Shown here: in pieces, positions 22,875 through 32,319 of the stretch
Numbering within the stretch: the first letter of the stretch is position 1
Layout of the letters: every line of letters starts with the position of its first letter
DNA from: Methyloceanibacter methanicus
Lineage (GTDB): Bacteria; Pseudomonadota; Alphaproteobacteria; Rhizobiales; Methyloligellaceae
Length of the DNA: 64,000 nt
Direction: 5' to 3'
NCBI RefSeq assembly: GCF_001723285.1
Contig: NZ_LPWG01000013.1
Location: 1 to 64,000, forward strand
Made by a program: the position numbers and the translations under genes
The notes under the pieces: generated by a model
What the model saw: the letters and a program-made list of their open reading frames with translations, nothing else
Database searches by the model: none
Told to the model about the DNA's origin: nothing

Positions 22875-24710
22875 TTAAGCCCCCAAATGCTCGTAGGCGC
22901 CGGTCAATGTCTCCAGCGCGTTGCCGCCCGCCGCGACGAAGCTCTCGACGCCCGCTTCATCGAGCGCGTTCTTGAGTTCGCCCGGCTTGCCGGCCAGATA
23001 GACATGGGCCGCGCCCGCTTCCTTGAGCGCGCGCGCGGCCGCTGGCCCAACGGCGGCGTAGACGGTGTCCGAGGAACACAGGCACGCGAGCGAAGCGCCC
23101 GACGCGCGAAAACCGTCCAGCACCTCGGTCAGGGTCTGGGCGCTGCTCGCCGCAATCGCCTCAATGCCGCCCGCCTCGAACAGGCTCTTGGCGAAGGCCG
23201 CGCGGGTGTTGAAATCGGCGGGGCGCCCAAGACAGGCGAGGAAGATCTTCGGCCGCGCGCCGCTCTTCGCGAGCACCGCGTCGCTGCGGTCGCGCAAGGC
23301 TTCGAACGGCGCGCCGAGCCGCATGGGCGCGAGCGGCGTCACGGTTTGCGTTCCGCGCTCAACGGTCGCGGGCGCTACGTCCATCACGGCGAGATCGTCC
23401 TCCCCGAGATCGGGAAAATCCGATGTGCCGATCAGCGATTCCTTCCGCCGCGCCATGGCCGTCTCGCGGACGGCGCGGGATGCGGTCACGGCACTTTGGA
23501 TGAGACCGACTTCGAGGGCCTTCCCGGCCCCGCCGACGGCCTCGATGCCCTGGAACAGTGCCCAGGCGGCCGCGCAGAGATCGTTGGTGAGGCTTTCCAG
23601 CGCGCCGGACCCGGCCGACGGGTCGGCCACGCGATAGAGATTGGATTCCTCCAGCAGCACCGTCTGGGTGTTCCGGGCCACGCGGCGCGCAAACGCCTCG
23701 GGAAGGCCGAGCGCAGCGGTGTAGGGCAGAACCGTGATGGCGTTGGCGCCGCCCACGGCGGCGGCGAGCGTGGCGATGGTCCCGCGCACGATGTTTCCTT
23801 GGGCATGGCGCTTGGTCATCATGCGCCAGGCGGTTTCGCCGGCAACGAAGGCCGGCTCCGGGGTCAAGCCGCAGGCTTCTTCCACGCGCGACCAGAGCTT
23901 GCGTAAGCTACGGAACTTGGCGGTGGTCAGGAACTGGTCCTGATCGGCGGCGAGGCGGAAGAAGATCATCCTGCGCGCGTCGTCCAGGGCGATGCCCGCC
24001 GCCTCGAAGGCGCGCAGATAGGCCACCGCGGCGGCGAGGGCGAAGGCCAGTTCCTGGGCCTCGGTGCCGCCCGCATCGTGCACGGGGCGGCCGTCGGCGG
24101 CGGCGAAGGGGCCTTCGAAGCCATGCGCGGACAGGTCCTTGGCGAGCCCGGCGACATCGTCCGGGGTTGCGTCGCTCCAGCCATAGGCGGCCAGCGTGCC
24201 GATGGGATCGAAGCCGAACCGGATCTTGGTGTGGTTCGCGGCGATGCCGCGCGCTGCGACGAGGTCGGCGACCATGGCGGCGACGGCTCTTTGCGTTGGG
24301 GCCGAGCTGGAGTTCGACCGGCACGCCCCATTCCAGGTGGACGCCTTCGAGTGCGGCCTTGAGCGCGCCGGCGTCGGCCGGGAGCGCATAGCCGCGGTCG
24401 CCACGGCGCCTTGGAAGAGAAGCGCGATGCCCGAGGCGCCGCTGTTCAGATCGTCGAGAATCTGGCCGTTGGCCAGCCCGGCATCGGCGATTTCGATGCG
24501 CTGGGTGATCTCCCAAGGGGTTCCCGGATCGCGCCCGGGGATGACCGCGCCGCTTTCGGCCGGCGGATAGAGCGGCTCGATGGCCGCGCCATCGTAGGTC
24601 TTTGATTCCAGTACGGAAAACGGGACGCCTTTGAGCGCCTTTTCGACCAGCGCCTTCCATGCGGCATCTTCGGCCTTGGGGAAGGCGGATACGAGTGACA
24701 GATCTGACAT
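22875..24710 (-). CDS. mutA: Methylmalonyl-CoA mutase small subunit, two frame breaks
   Basis: 611 residues in one open frame, but about 35 residues around 24290-24400 are read out of frame. The neighbouring frame there gives the proper sequence (YALPADAGALKAALEGVH, then EWGVPVELQLGPNA). A base is missing near 24400 (GG for GGG) and one is gained near 24295, probably in a C run. Other parts match the family: FPKAEDAAWKALVEKALKGV, ADPSAGSGALESLT and FLACLGRPADFN. The C-terminal domain lacks the cobalamin His motif, as usual for the non-catalytic subunit. First gene of mutA-scpA-meaB. Confidence 0.88.
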   Translation of the reverse strand: MSDLSLVSAFPKAEDAAWKALVEKALKGVPFSVLESKTYDGAAIEPLYPPAESGAVIPGRDPGTPWEITQRIEIADAGLANGQILDDLNSGASGIALLFQGAVATAAMRSRPTPARSRPHSKASTWNGACRSNSSSAPTQRAVAAMVADLVAARGIAANHTKIRFGFDPIGTLAAYGWSDATPDDVAGLAKDLSAHGFEGPFAAADGRPVHDAGGTEAQELAFALAAAVAYLRAFEAAGIALDDARRMIFFRLAADQDQFLTTAKFRSLRKLWSRVEEACGLTPEPAFVAGETAWRMMTKRHAQGNIVRGTIATLAAAVGGANAITVLPYTAALGLPEAFARRVARNTQTVLLEESNLYRVADPSAGSGALESLTNDLCAAAWALFQGIEAVGGAGKALEVGLIQSAVTASRAVRETAMARRKESLIGTSDFPDLGEDDLAVMDVAPATVERGTQTVTPLAPMRLGAPFEALRDRSDAVLAKSGARPKIFLACLGRPADFNTRAAFAKSLFEAGGIEAIAASSAQTLTEVLDGFRASGASLACLCSSDTVYAAVGPAAARALKEAGAAHVYLAGKPGELKNALDEAGVESFVAAGGNALETLTGAYEHLGA

Positions 24711-24901
24711 GCGTGTAAGCCTAGATTGGTTCTGGATTTTCTCCTAGCACGAAGCCCGCGCGGCAAGAAACCCAAGGTGGGTGGGGCCGATGGCAGCTCC
24801 CTGCGGGGTAAATGGCCGTCTTGGCGGAATGCGCGTGTGGAAGTTAGAGTGCCGCGACGGGATCGGGGCGCGAAGACGGCGCGCGCATGAGGGAGATCGG
24901 G

Positions 24902-26617
24902 ATGGCACGGCGGACCAAGGCGAAGAGCACGGATACCAAGAGCGAAAAGCCGGCCGAGGACAGTGCCGCCGAAGAGGCGCCCGTGGAGCCGATCGAGATT
25001 CCCGACGATTGCGTCTTCATCGGCAAGAGCACCAAACCCGAATACATCCTTCTGAAGCTCGCAAACCGGCACGGCCTCATCACCGGCGCCACCGGCACCG
25101 GCAAGACCGTGACGCTCCAGGGGCTCGCGGAGAGTTTTTCCGACGCGGGCGTGCCCGTGTTCTGCGCCGACGTGAAGGGCGATTTGTCCGGCGTCGCCGC
25201 CATGGGCAAGGCGAAGCCTTGGATCGAAGAGCGCGCGGCCATGATCGGCTACGATGTGAAGTTCACCGCCCATCCCGTGATCTTCTGGGACCTGTTCGGC
25301 GAGCAGGGGCACCCGGTGCGCACCACCGTTTCGGAGCTCGGGCCGCTGATGCTGTCGCGCCTGATGGATCTCAGCGAGGCCCAGGAAGGCGTGCTGAACA
25401 TCGCCTTCCGCATCGCCGACGACGAGAAGCTGCCGCTACTGGACCTCAAGGACTTGCAGTCGCTGCTGGAGGACCTCGCGCGCGCGCCAAAGACCTCAAC
25501 CACCAAATACGGCACGGTCAGCAAGGTCTCGATCGGCGCCATCCAGCGTCAATTGCTGGTGCTGGAGCAGCAGGGGGGCGATCATTTCTTCGGCGAGCCT
25601 GCCCTCGACGTGGGCAAGGACCTGATGCGCACCGACGACGAGGGGCGCGGCTATATCGGGGTGCTTGCCGCCGACAAGCTGATGCAGAGCCCGCGCCTCT
25701 ACGCGACGTTCCTGTTGTTCCTCCTGTCGGAGCTGTTCGAGGAACTGCCCGAGATCGGCGATCCGAAGAAACCGAAGCTGGTCTTCTTCTTCGACGAGGC
25801 GCATTTGCTGTTCCGCGATGCGCCCAAGGCGCTGCTTGAAAAGGTCGAGCAGGTGGTGCGCCTGATCCGGTCCAAGGGCGTCGGCGTCTATTTCGTGACG
25901 CAGAACCCGCGCGACGTGCCCGACACGGTCTCGCGCCAGCTCGGCAACCGGGTGCAGCATGCCTTGCGCGCTTTCACGCCGGCGGAGCAGAAGGCGACCA
26001 AGTCGGCGGCCGAGACGTTCCGGCCCAATCCGGACCTCGATACGGAACAGATGATCATGTCCATGGGCATCGGCGAGGCGCTGGTTTCGACGCTCGACGA
26101 GAAGGGCCAGCCCAGCATGGTCCAGCACACCTACGTCAAGCCGCCGTCCTCGCAGGTGGGGCCGATCGCGCCGGAGGAGCGCGAGGCCCTCATGGAGAAG
26201 GACCCGGTCGCCGGCAAGTACGACGAATCGGTGGACCGGGAGTCCGCCCACGAGATCCTGCAGAAGCGGACGGAAGAGCGGGCCAAGGCGGCGGCCGAGG
26301 CGGAGAAAGCCGAGCCCGCCAAGAAGTCGTCCGGCGGGTCGCGCGGCGACGGCTTTTGGACGGCGCTTGGCAAATCCGTGGTGCGCGCGGTGGTGCCCAT
26401 GGCGACGCGCGTGCTGGAAGACGCGATCCGGCGCAACGCGCTCGGGGGGCAGTCGCGTGGTGGTTACAAGCTCCTCGATGCGGGCGAGGACAACCGGCTT
26501 GAATCGACTGAGAAGGAAGAAAAAGAGAGCGACAACAAGGACGACGATGGCTCGGGCTATGAGCCGTTTCAGACAATTCCGCCAGCCCAGGGTGCCTCGC
26601 GCATCCGAAAACGTTGA
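24902..26617 (+). CDS. HerA-like ATPase (DUF853 family)
   Basis: 571 residues. A charged N-terminus leads to the P-loop [27 protein letters not shown], the Walker [13 protein letters not shown], a sensor-like [10 protein letters not shown], and an arginine-finger region in [17 protein letters not shown]. This group (E. coli YjgR-like) belongs to the HerA/FtsK motor family; its substrate is unknown. GAGGGAG seven bases upstream supports the ATG at 24902 over one 15 bases earlier. The C-terminal 100 residues are charged and coiled-coil prone. Divergent from mutA. Confidence 0.85.
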   Translation: MARRTKAKSTDTKSEKPAEDSAAEEAPVEPIEIPDDCVFIGKSTKPEYILLKLANRHGLITGATGTGKTVTLQGLAESFSDAGVPVFCADVKGDLSGVAAMGKAKPWIEERAAMIGYDVKFTAHPVIFWDLFGEQGHPVRTTVSELGPLMLSRLMDLSEAQEGVLNIAFRIADDEKLPLLDLKDLQSLLEDLARAPKTSTTKYGTVSKVSIGAIQRQLLVLEQQGGDHFFGEPALDVGKDLMRTDDEGRGYIGVLAADKLMQSPRLYATFLLFLLSELFEELPEIGDPKKPKLVFFFDEAHLLFRDAPKALLEKVEQVVRLIRSKGVGVYFVTQNPRDVPDTVSRQLGNRVQHALRAFTPAEQKATKSAAETFRPNPDLDTEQMIMSMGIGEALVSTLDEKGQPSMVQHTYVKPPSSQVGPIAPEEREALMEKDPVAGKYDESVDRESAHEILQKRTEERAKAAAEAEKAEPAKKSSGGSRGDGFWTALGKSVVRAVVPMATRVLEDAIRRNALGGQSRGGYKLLDAGEDNRLESTEKEEKESDNKDDDGSGYEPFQTIPPAQGASRIRKR

Positions 26618-26655
26618 CGCTCGGTCTGCCACTGCCGATGTGCTAAACGGGCGCC

Positions 26656-28572
26656 ATGTTCACGCTCGATGCCATCACTTTGCGTCTCGGCGGCCATGTC
26701 ATTCTGGACCGGGCCTCCGTCGCCATGCCGCCCAAAGCCCGCGTGGGGCTCGTGGGCCGCAACGGCGCGGGCAAGTCCTCGCTGCTCAAGATGATCGCCG
26801 GGATCTACGAGCCCGACGAAGGGCGTATCGAGGCGCCGGCGGGCACGCGCATCGGCTATCTCAAACAGGATGCGCCGGGCGGCAGCGCCACGCCGTTCGA
26901 GACGGTGCTGGCGGCCGCCGAAGAGCGCGCCGCGCTGCTGGACGAAGCCGAGATGGCCACCGACGCGCACCGCATCGCCGAGATCCACGAGCGCCTCAAC
27001 GCGATCGACGCCCATGGCGCGCCGTCGCGGGCCGCGCGCATTCTGGCCGGGCTGGGTTTTCCCGAGGAGGCCCAGCACCGGCCGCTCGACGAGTTCTCCG
27101 GCGGCTGGCGCATGCGCGTGGCGCTTGCCGCGCTGCTGTTCTCCGAGCCCGACCTGCTGCTGCTCGACGAGCCGTCGAACCATCTCGATCTGGAGGCGGC
27201 GCTGTGGCTCGAATCCTTCCTCAAGGCCTACCCCGCCAGCCTGATCGTGGTGAGCCACGAGCGCGACATGCTGAACACGGTCGCGAGCCACATCGTGCAT
27301 GTGGACCACGGCAAGACCACGCTCTATGTGGGCAATTACGAGCAGTTCGAGCGCCAGCGCCGCGAACGCCAGGCGCAGGACGCGGCCATGCGCGCCAAGC
27401 AAGAGGCCAAGCGCCAGAAGCTGCAAGCCTATGTGGACCGCTGGCGCTACAAGGCCCATACGGCGCGCCAGGCCCAGAGCCGCCTGAAGGCGCTTGAGCG
27501 CATGGCGCCGCAAGCCGAAATGTTCGACGACGCCTCGCTCGTGTTCGACTTTCCCTCGCCCAAGGAGGTGAAGCCGCCGCTGGTGATGCTGGACGACGTG
27601 GCGGTCGGCTACGTGCCCGGCCACCCGGTGCTGTCGCATATCGATCTGCGCATCGATCCGGACGACCGGATCGCGCTCGTGGGCCGGAACGGCAACGGCA
27701 AGACCACGCTCGCCCGCGCGCTTGCGGGACAGGTCGGGCCCAATGGCGTGCAGATTATGGACGGGCGCATCAAGAGAAGCGGCAAGCTCAATGTCGGCTA
27801 TTTCGCGCAGCATCAGATCGAGGAGTTGGTGCCGGAGGACACGCCGCTCCAGCACATGGAGCGCGCGATGCCGTACGCGAAGCCGGGCGAGGTGCGGACC
27901 CATCTCGCGCGCTTCGGCTTCTCGGGCGACAAGGTCGGCGTCCAGATCAGTGCGCTGTCGGGCGGGGAGCGCGCGCGGCTGTCGCTGGCGCTGGTGACGC
28001 GCGATGCGCCGCATATCCTGATCCTCGACGAGCCCACCAACCATCTCGACGTGGATGCGCGCGAGGCGCTTGTGCAGGCGCTGGCCGGGTTCGGCGGCGC
28101 GGTCATCGTGGTCAGCCACGACCGGCATCTGCTGAGCCTCATCGCCGACCGGCTGCTGCTGGTCGACGGGGGTACGTCCCGCGCGTTCGACGGCACGCTC
28201 GAGGATTATCGGGACAGCGTGCTCGGCGCGGCGCGCTCCGGCAAGCGCAACGGCCGCGGCAAGGTGCAGGCTGAAGCGCCGAAGGCGCCGGTGCCGAAGG
28301 TGGACCGCAAGGAGAAGCGCAAAGCCGCGGCGGACGCGCGCGAGCGCACCAAGCCGTTGCGCAAGGCGGTCGCGAAGGCCGAAGCGGACATGAAGGCGCT
28401 CGCGGCCAAACGCGACGCGGTCGATGCGAAGCTGATCGAGGCGGCACCGGCGCAAGCGAGCGATCTCATGAAGGAGCGGGGCCGGATCCTCCGCGAGATC
28501 GAAGAGGCCGAGGCGCGCTGGCTGGACGCGAGCGAGGCCGTCGAGACCGCCATGGCGGACGCGGAGGCTTAA
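26656..28572 (+). CDS. ABC-F family ATPase
   Basis: 638 residues with two ABC domains and no membrane helices. Walker A motifs are GRNGAGKSS and GRNGNGKTT, signatures FSGGWRMR and LSGGERAR, and Walker B LLLLDEPSNHLD and ILILDEPTNHLD. The ABC-F linker (YEQFERQRRER... and KLQAYVDRWRYKAHTARQAQ) lies between them, and a C-terminal coiled coil follows (about 540-638). These proteins act on the ribosome E site (Uup, YheS, EttA groups); length and coiled-coil tail favour the Uup/YheS side. Confidence 0.9.
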   Translation: MFTLDAITLRLGGHVILDRASVAMPPKARVGLVGRNGAGKSSLLKMIAGIYEPDEGRIEAPAGTRIGYLKQDAPGGSATPFETVLAAAEERAALLDEAEMATDAHRIAEIHERLNAIDAHGAPSRAARILAGLGFPEEAQHRPLDEFSGGWRMRVALAALLFSEPDLLLLDEPSNHLDLEAALWLESFLKAYPASLIVVSHERDMLNTVASHIVHVDHGKTTLYVGNYEQFERQRRERQAQDAAMRAKQEAKRQKLQAYVDRWRYKAHTARQAQSRLKALERMAPQAEMFDDASLVFDFPSPKEVKPPLVMLDDVAVGYVPGHPVLSHIDLRIDPDDRIALVGRNGNGKTTLARALAGQVGPNGVQIMDGRIKRSGKLNVGYFAQHQIEELVPEDTPLQHMERAMPYAKPGEVRTHLARFGFSGDKVGVQISALSGGERARLSLALVTRDAPHILILDEPTNHLDVDAREALVQALAGFGGAVIVVSHDRHLLSLIADRLLLVDGGTSRAFDGTLEDYRDSVLGAARSGKRNGRGKVQAEAPKAPVPKVDRKEKRKAAADARERTKPLRKAVAKAEADMKALAAKRDAVDAKLIEAAPAQASDLMKERGRILREIEEAEARWLDASEAVETAMADAEA

Positions 28573-28659
28573 ACGCGAAGCCCAAAAGAAAACGGGCGCC
28601 CGCCTTCGACCATGGGATCTTGGGGACGCCCGCTTCGATAGACGGAACGCAGGTCTATG

Positions 28660-29265
28660 CTACGCGCCGGGTGCCTGGGCGTAGAGCTCTTCGACATGGT
28701 CCCAGTTGATGAGATTGTCGAACCAGGCTTCCAGATATTTCGGGCGCGCGTTGCGGTAGTCGATGTAATAGGAGTGCTCCCACACATCGCAGCCGAGCAG
28801 CGGCCAGCCGCCATGGACCAGCGGGTTCTCGCCGTTGGGCGTCTTGGTCACTTCCAGCTTGCCGTCCTTCAGCGTCAGCCAGGCCCAGCCGGACCCGAAC
28901 TGGGTCGCGCCGGCGGCAAGGAAGTCGGCCCGGAACTTGTCGAAGCCGCCGAGGTCGCGGTCGATCAGCGCCAGGATCGCGCCCGGCACTTTCTTGCCGC
29001 CGCCGTCCTTGGTCATCCAGGGCCAGAAATGGATGTGGTTGAAGTTCTGCGCGGCGTTGTTGAAGACGCCCGCGTCCTTGCCGAAGCTTTCCTTGATGAT
29101 GGTCTCGAGGTCCTTGCCCTCGTAGTCGGTGCCTTCGATCAGCTTGTTGAGATTGTCCACGTAAGCCTTGTGGTGCTTGTCGTGGTGGTACTCGAGCGTT
29201 TCGGCCGACATATAAGGCTGTAGGGAATCGTATGCGTAGGGGAGGGGTGCGAGTTCGAATGCCAC
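28660..29265 (-). CDS. sodB: Superoxide dismutase, Fe/Mn family
   Basis: 201 residues. Metal ligands are visible in LEYHHDKHHKAYV (first His), NHIHFWPWM (second His) and CDVWEHSYYIDYRN (Asp and His). The region with GATQFGSGWAWL and the Gln-bearing loop is of the iron type. It dismutates superoxide in the cytoplasm. The start is GTG, with GGAGA upstream. Confidence 0.95.
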   Translation of the reverse strand: MAFELAPLPYAYDSLQPYMSAETLEYHHDKHHKAYVDNLNKLIEGTDYEGKDLETIIKESFGKDAGVFNNAAQNFNHIHFWPWMTKDGGGKKVPGAILALIDRDLGGFDKFRADFLAAGATQFGSGWAWLTLKDGKLEVTKTPNGENPLVHGGWPLLGCDVWEHSYYIDYRNARPKYLEAWFDNLINWDHVEELYAQAPGA

Positions 29266-29605
29266 TTTCGGTCTCCGCGAACTAGGGGGTGAAAAGAATA
29301 CCGGACGGCGCGAAGCTAAAGCGTGCGGCAGGCCGAAGCAACCGGGCGCGTCGAAGGGCGACAGGCGCCCTTGAGCGTCCCGGGCGGCAAGGCCCTAGCG
29401 GCTTCAATTGTCTTGGAAAACGGGGGTGGGCGTGGAGCCCCTGAACTCCACGCCCGGTGCCGAGGAAGGTTCGCTACATCAGCTACAGGGATCTGACGCG
29501 TATGAGATTGCGATTTTCCACCTGAACGTAAGCTGAACCGGAAATGCAGGGTCCGTTCAGGAACCTTAACGTCGCTTATCCGGGGCGGGAGAAGGGCACG
29601 ACACC
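29266..29605. other. Intergenic region between divergent sodB and GNAT genes
   Basis: 340 bp with no coding frame that I can support. It must contain both promoters. Confidence 0.35.
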
Positions 29606-30216
29606 ATGACGAGCGATGCGGCACTGCGAATAGTCCCCGCCAACGAGGCGCGTTGGAGCGATTTGAGGGCGGTGTTCGGCCGGCGCGGGGAGGCGGCCAG
29701 GTGCCAGTGCCAGCGGTACAAGTTGCGCCCGCGCGAATCCTTCGGCTCGTTTCCGGCCGAGGTCCGGGCCGAGCGGCTGCGGAGCCAGACCAATTGCGGA
29801 CGCCGGGGGGCAAGCGGCACCAGCGGCCTCGTCGCATATCTCGATGGCGAGCCCGTCGGCTGGTGCGCCGTCGAGCCGCGCACGTCCTATGCGGGTCTGT
29901 TGCGGGTGTACCGCGTTCCCTGGCTGGGCCGGGCAGAGGACAAGACCGACGGAAGCGTCTGGGCCGTGACCTGCGTTTTCACGCGCGCGGCTACCCGCCG
30001 CCGGGGTGTCAGCCGCGCACTTGCCGCCGCGGCGGTCGATTTCGCCCGGACGCGCGGCGCGCGTGCGCTCGAAGCTATCCCATGGTCACGCGCCCGGGTC
30101 AGGACGTTCCCTGGGGAGAGCTCCATGTCGGCAGCCGTAGCATCTTCGCCGCGGCCGGTTTCACCGAGGTCTGCCGGCCGACGCCCAGGCGGGCCGTGAT
30201 GCGGATCGACTTCTAG
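29606..30216 (+). CDS. GNAT family N-acetyltransferase, one frame break
   Basis: The first part includes LVAYLDGEPVGWCAVEPR, then WAVTCVFTRAATRRRGVSRALAAAAVDFAR, which holds the acetyl-CoA pyrophosphate loop (RRRGVSRAL). After one missing G near 30079 the frame continues as YPMVTRPGQDVPWGELHVGS and FAAAGFTEVCRPTPRRAVM, the usual end of this subgroup. The full protein has about 204 residues. It probably acetylates a small molecule or a protein N-terminus; the acceptor is unknown. Confidence 0.78.
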
Positions 30217-30236
30217 GGCGCCCGGAGAGGGACGCG

Positions 30237-30791
30237 CTATTTGACCAGCGCCTGGAGCGCCTTGAACTCGGGCGTGCCCGCGCGCTCCATCCACTCGAAG
30301 AGCACCATTTCGGAGTCCACCACGTCGACGCCGGACCGCTGCAGGCGCGACAATGCGAGCTTGTAGCTGCTCTTGGAACGCGATCCCACCGCGTCGGCGA
30401 CCACGAAGGCCTCGAACCCTTGCGCTTCGAGGTCCATGGCCGTCTGGGTCACGCAGACATGGGCCTCGATCCCGCCGATCACGACCTGAGAGCGCCCGTC
30501 GCGGCGAAGCGTGTGGAGGCGGTCCCGCAACATGTCGTTGCGCATGCAGGAGAACTCGGTCTTGTCGGCGAGGAAGCCGTCGTTGGCGAAGGCGTCGCGG
30601 ACCGAATCGTGGGTCGGGCCCAGTCCTTGCGGGTATTGCTCCGACAGGGTGATGGGGATGCCGAGCTTGCGGGCGGCGAGCACGAGCCGCACGCAGCGGT
30701 CGACGACCTTGTCCGCCCCCGAAATGGCTTTCAGGAGCTTGTCCTGGACGTCGACGATGAGGACTTGGGATTTTTCGCGGGAGAGCAGCAT
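30237..30791 (-). CDS. Isochorismatase-family hydrolase (YcaC-like)
   Basis: 184 residues. Catalytic Asp in LIVDVQDKLL, Lys in DKTEFSC, and Cys in GIEAHVCVTQTAMD form the family triad. This branch is close to YcaC-type hydrolases, whose natural substrates are uncertain. The start MLLSREKS was chosen where family similarity begins; longer in-frame starts exist up to 30860. Confidence 0.85.
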   Translation of the reverse strand: MLLSREKSQVLIVDVQDKLLKAISGADKVVDRCVRLVLAARKLGIPITLSEQYPQGLGPTHDSVRDAFANDGFLADKTEFSCMRNDMLRDRLHTLRRDGRSQVVIGGIEAHVCVTQTAMDLEAQGFEAFVVADAVGSRSKSSYKLALSRLQRSGVDVVDSEMVLFEWMERAGTPEFKALQALVK

Positions 30792-30872
30792 GGGCGGCAC
30801 TGTCGCATAGATGGCCCGCGTCCGACTAGGGCATGCCGGCGGAGAATCGCATCCATGCAAGACGCGACTGCC

Positions 30873-31547
30873 TTAGATGTCGATCACGGTGAAGGCTTCC
30901 GATTTGTATTCGCGGCGGTAGACGATGACTGTCACCAGCGCGCATCCAATCGCGAACAAGATCGGACTCACGAACCAAGCGAGACCGGCGATCGCAAAAT
31001 AGATCGTCCGTAGCCCCGAATTGAGATGGCGGCCGGACAGCGCGACGAGCTGCGCCGTCTTTTTGGCATGGATCTTGGCTTCCTCGGTGTCGGCGTCCGG
31101 ATGCAACGGCAAGGCGCCGAACATGGTCCCGACATAGTGCGTAAGCCGGAACGCCCAGGCAAAGGCGAAGAACGCCATGATCATCAGTCCCATGAGGAAC
31201 AGGATCTTGAACTCCCACGAGACGAGAGGTGCGTCCGTGACGAAAGGAAGCTGCTCGAGGCGGGTCTTCACGTCGTCCGCGGAGCCGAGCATGGCCGTGA
31301 GGCCGCCCAGGACGAGCACCGACGTGGAAGCAAAGAAGGCGTTGCCGCTCGAAAGCGAGGTCAGGAGCTGCGAGTCCATGATCCGGATGTCGCGCCTGAG
31401 CGCCGTCTCCATCCATTGCAGGCGGCGGTCGTTGACGGCGGCAACCAGCCCGCGCCGCGATTTCAGCGGGCCGTAGCTTACGGCCCAGGCATAGCCGAAG
31501 TAGCACAGGCAAAACCAAACAAACGCCAAGATATCGAGAAGGTCCAT
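30873..31547 (-). CDS. DUF599 membrane protein
   Basis: 224 residues with four transmembrane segments: at about 5-25, 75-95, 115-135 and 185-215. Family features are the N-terminal LLDILAFVWFCLCYFGYAW and RHLNSGLRTIYFAIAGLAWF near the C-terminus. DUF599 proteins have no known function. An in-frame extension running up into the repeat at 31673-31750 is not believed. Confidence 0.8.
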   Translation of the reverse strand: MDLLDILAFVWFCLCYFGYAWAVSYGPLKSRRGLVAAVNDRRLQWMETALRRDIRIMDSQLLTSLSSGNAFFASTSVLVLGGLTAMLGSADDVKTRLEQLPFVTDAPLVSWEFKILFLMGLMIMAFFAFAWAFRLTHYVGTMFGALPLHPDADTEEAKIHAKKTAQLVALSGRHLNSGLRTIYFAIAGLAWFVSPILFAIGCALVTVIVYRREYKSEAFTVIDI

Positions 31548-31672
31548 GGTCGGGCGCCCGTTCGTCGACTGCTGCCCGACCATCTTGGGTCCAAGATGGT
31601 AAGGCCCGCAAGGCTTTAGGTCATTGGCCCGCCATGGCGGTGGGATGCGGAAAGTGCCGGCGCCAGTTATGC

Positions 31673-31750
31673 CGTCATGGCCGGACCCGCGCTCAAGTAG
31701 CGAAGCGGTAGCGCATTGGAAGTGTCCGGGCATGACGAGTCAGAATGTAG
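31673..31750. repeat. 78-bp direct repeat, copy 1
   Basis: 77 of 78 bases match the copy at 32205-32282. It contains a nested structure: outer arms CGTCATGGCCGGAC and GTCCGGGCATGACG, and inside them a second hairpin whose arms are GCGCT and AGCGC (31689-31714). Confidence 0.9.
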
Positions 31751-31782
31751 GACGCTGACATCGATAGTTTCTCAGTGTTGTC

Positions 31783-31805
31783 ATGGCCGGGCTTGACCCG
31801 GCCAT
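31783..31805. repeat. RPE-type palindromic repeat
   Basis: Arms ATGGCCGGG and CCCGGCCAT flank the loop CTTGA and are followed by CCACG. It lies just past the 3' end of the GIY-YIG gene. Confidence 0.75.
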
Positions 31806-31813
31806 CCACGTCT

Positions 31814-32104
31814 TCACTGATTGAGCGATACGTAGAGATCGTCCCAATCGGGATTGTCCGCCAGAATGAGCCGCACCTTCCAGGCGCGGGACCAATGCTT
31901 GATGTTTTTCTCCCTCTGGATCGCCGCGGTGATCGTCTCATGGTGTTCGCACCACACAAGTCGCTTCAGGCCGTAGCGACGTGTGAATCCTGGCGCCACA
32001 CCGTCTCTATGCTCGAACGCTCGTCGCGCGAGGTCGCGCGTGACGCCCGTGTACAGAATGCCGTTGGGCTTGTTTGTGAGGATATAGACCCAGCCACCGC
32101 GCAT
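31814..32104 (-). CDS. GIY-YIG nuclease family protein (YhbQ/UvrC-N-like)
   Basis: 96 residues. GWVYILTNKPNGILYTGVT is the GIY-YIG strand pair (here VYI and YTG), followed by the catalytic Arg/His/Glu region DLARRAFEHRDGV and YGLKRLVWCEHHETITAAIQREK. Single-domain proteins of this kind are small DNA endonucleases of uncertain role and are often present in many copies. The frame extends upstream into a PGLDPGIH-coding palindrome; the start at MRGGW just inside it is preferred. The gene is bracketed by two palindromes and, outside them, by 78-bp direct repeats. Confidence 0.85.
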   Translation of the reverse strand: MRGGWVYILTNKPNGILYTGVTRDLARRAFEHRDGVAPGFTRRYGLKRLVWCEHHETITAAIQREKNIKHWSRAWKVRLILADNPDWDDLYVSLNQ

Positions 32105-32126
32105 GGGGCGAGTCTGCAAATCGTGG

Positions 32127-32149
32127 ATGCCCGGATCAAGTCCGGGCAT
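32127..32149. repeat. RPE-type palindromic repeat upstream of the GIY-YIG gene
   Basis: Arms ATGCCCGGA and TCCGGGCAT flank TCAAG. On the minus strand it reads MPGLDPGIHD, the peptide typical of this repeat family in alphaproteobacteria. Confidence 0.8.
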
Positions 32150-32204
32150 GACGAAGTAAGTGGCGTGGTGCGGAATTGGGCACCCTCAAGTTCGTCCGTT
32201 TCCT

Positions 32205-32282
32205 CGTCATGGCCGGACCCGCGCTCAAGTAGCGAAGCGGTAGCGCATTGGAAGTGTCCGGGCATGACGAGTCAGAGTGTAG
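32205..32282. repeat. 78-bp direct repeat, copy 2
   Basis: Second copy of the 31673-31750 repeat with one substitution (A to G near its end). The two copies lie in direct orientation and enclose the GIY-YIG gene and its palindromes. Confidence 0.9.
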
Positions 32283-32319
32283 CGAAAACACACAAGACCC
32301 CCAAGCTGGTGCGGCGCTG

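Noticed and set aside
26569-28455. Open frame of 628 codons opposite the ABC-F gene
   Set aside because: Shadow of a conserved ABC-F gene with repeated Leu/Arg/His runs and no ribosome site.
31548-31733. N-terminal extension of the DUF599 protein starting MPGHFQCATAS
   Set aside because: The extension is encoded by the 78-bp repeat and has no membrane-protein character. The family start is MDLLDI.
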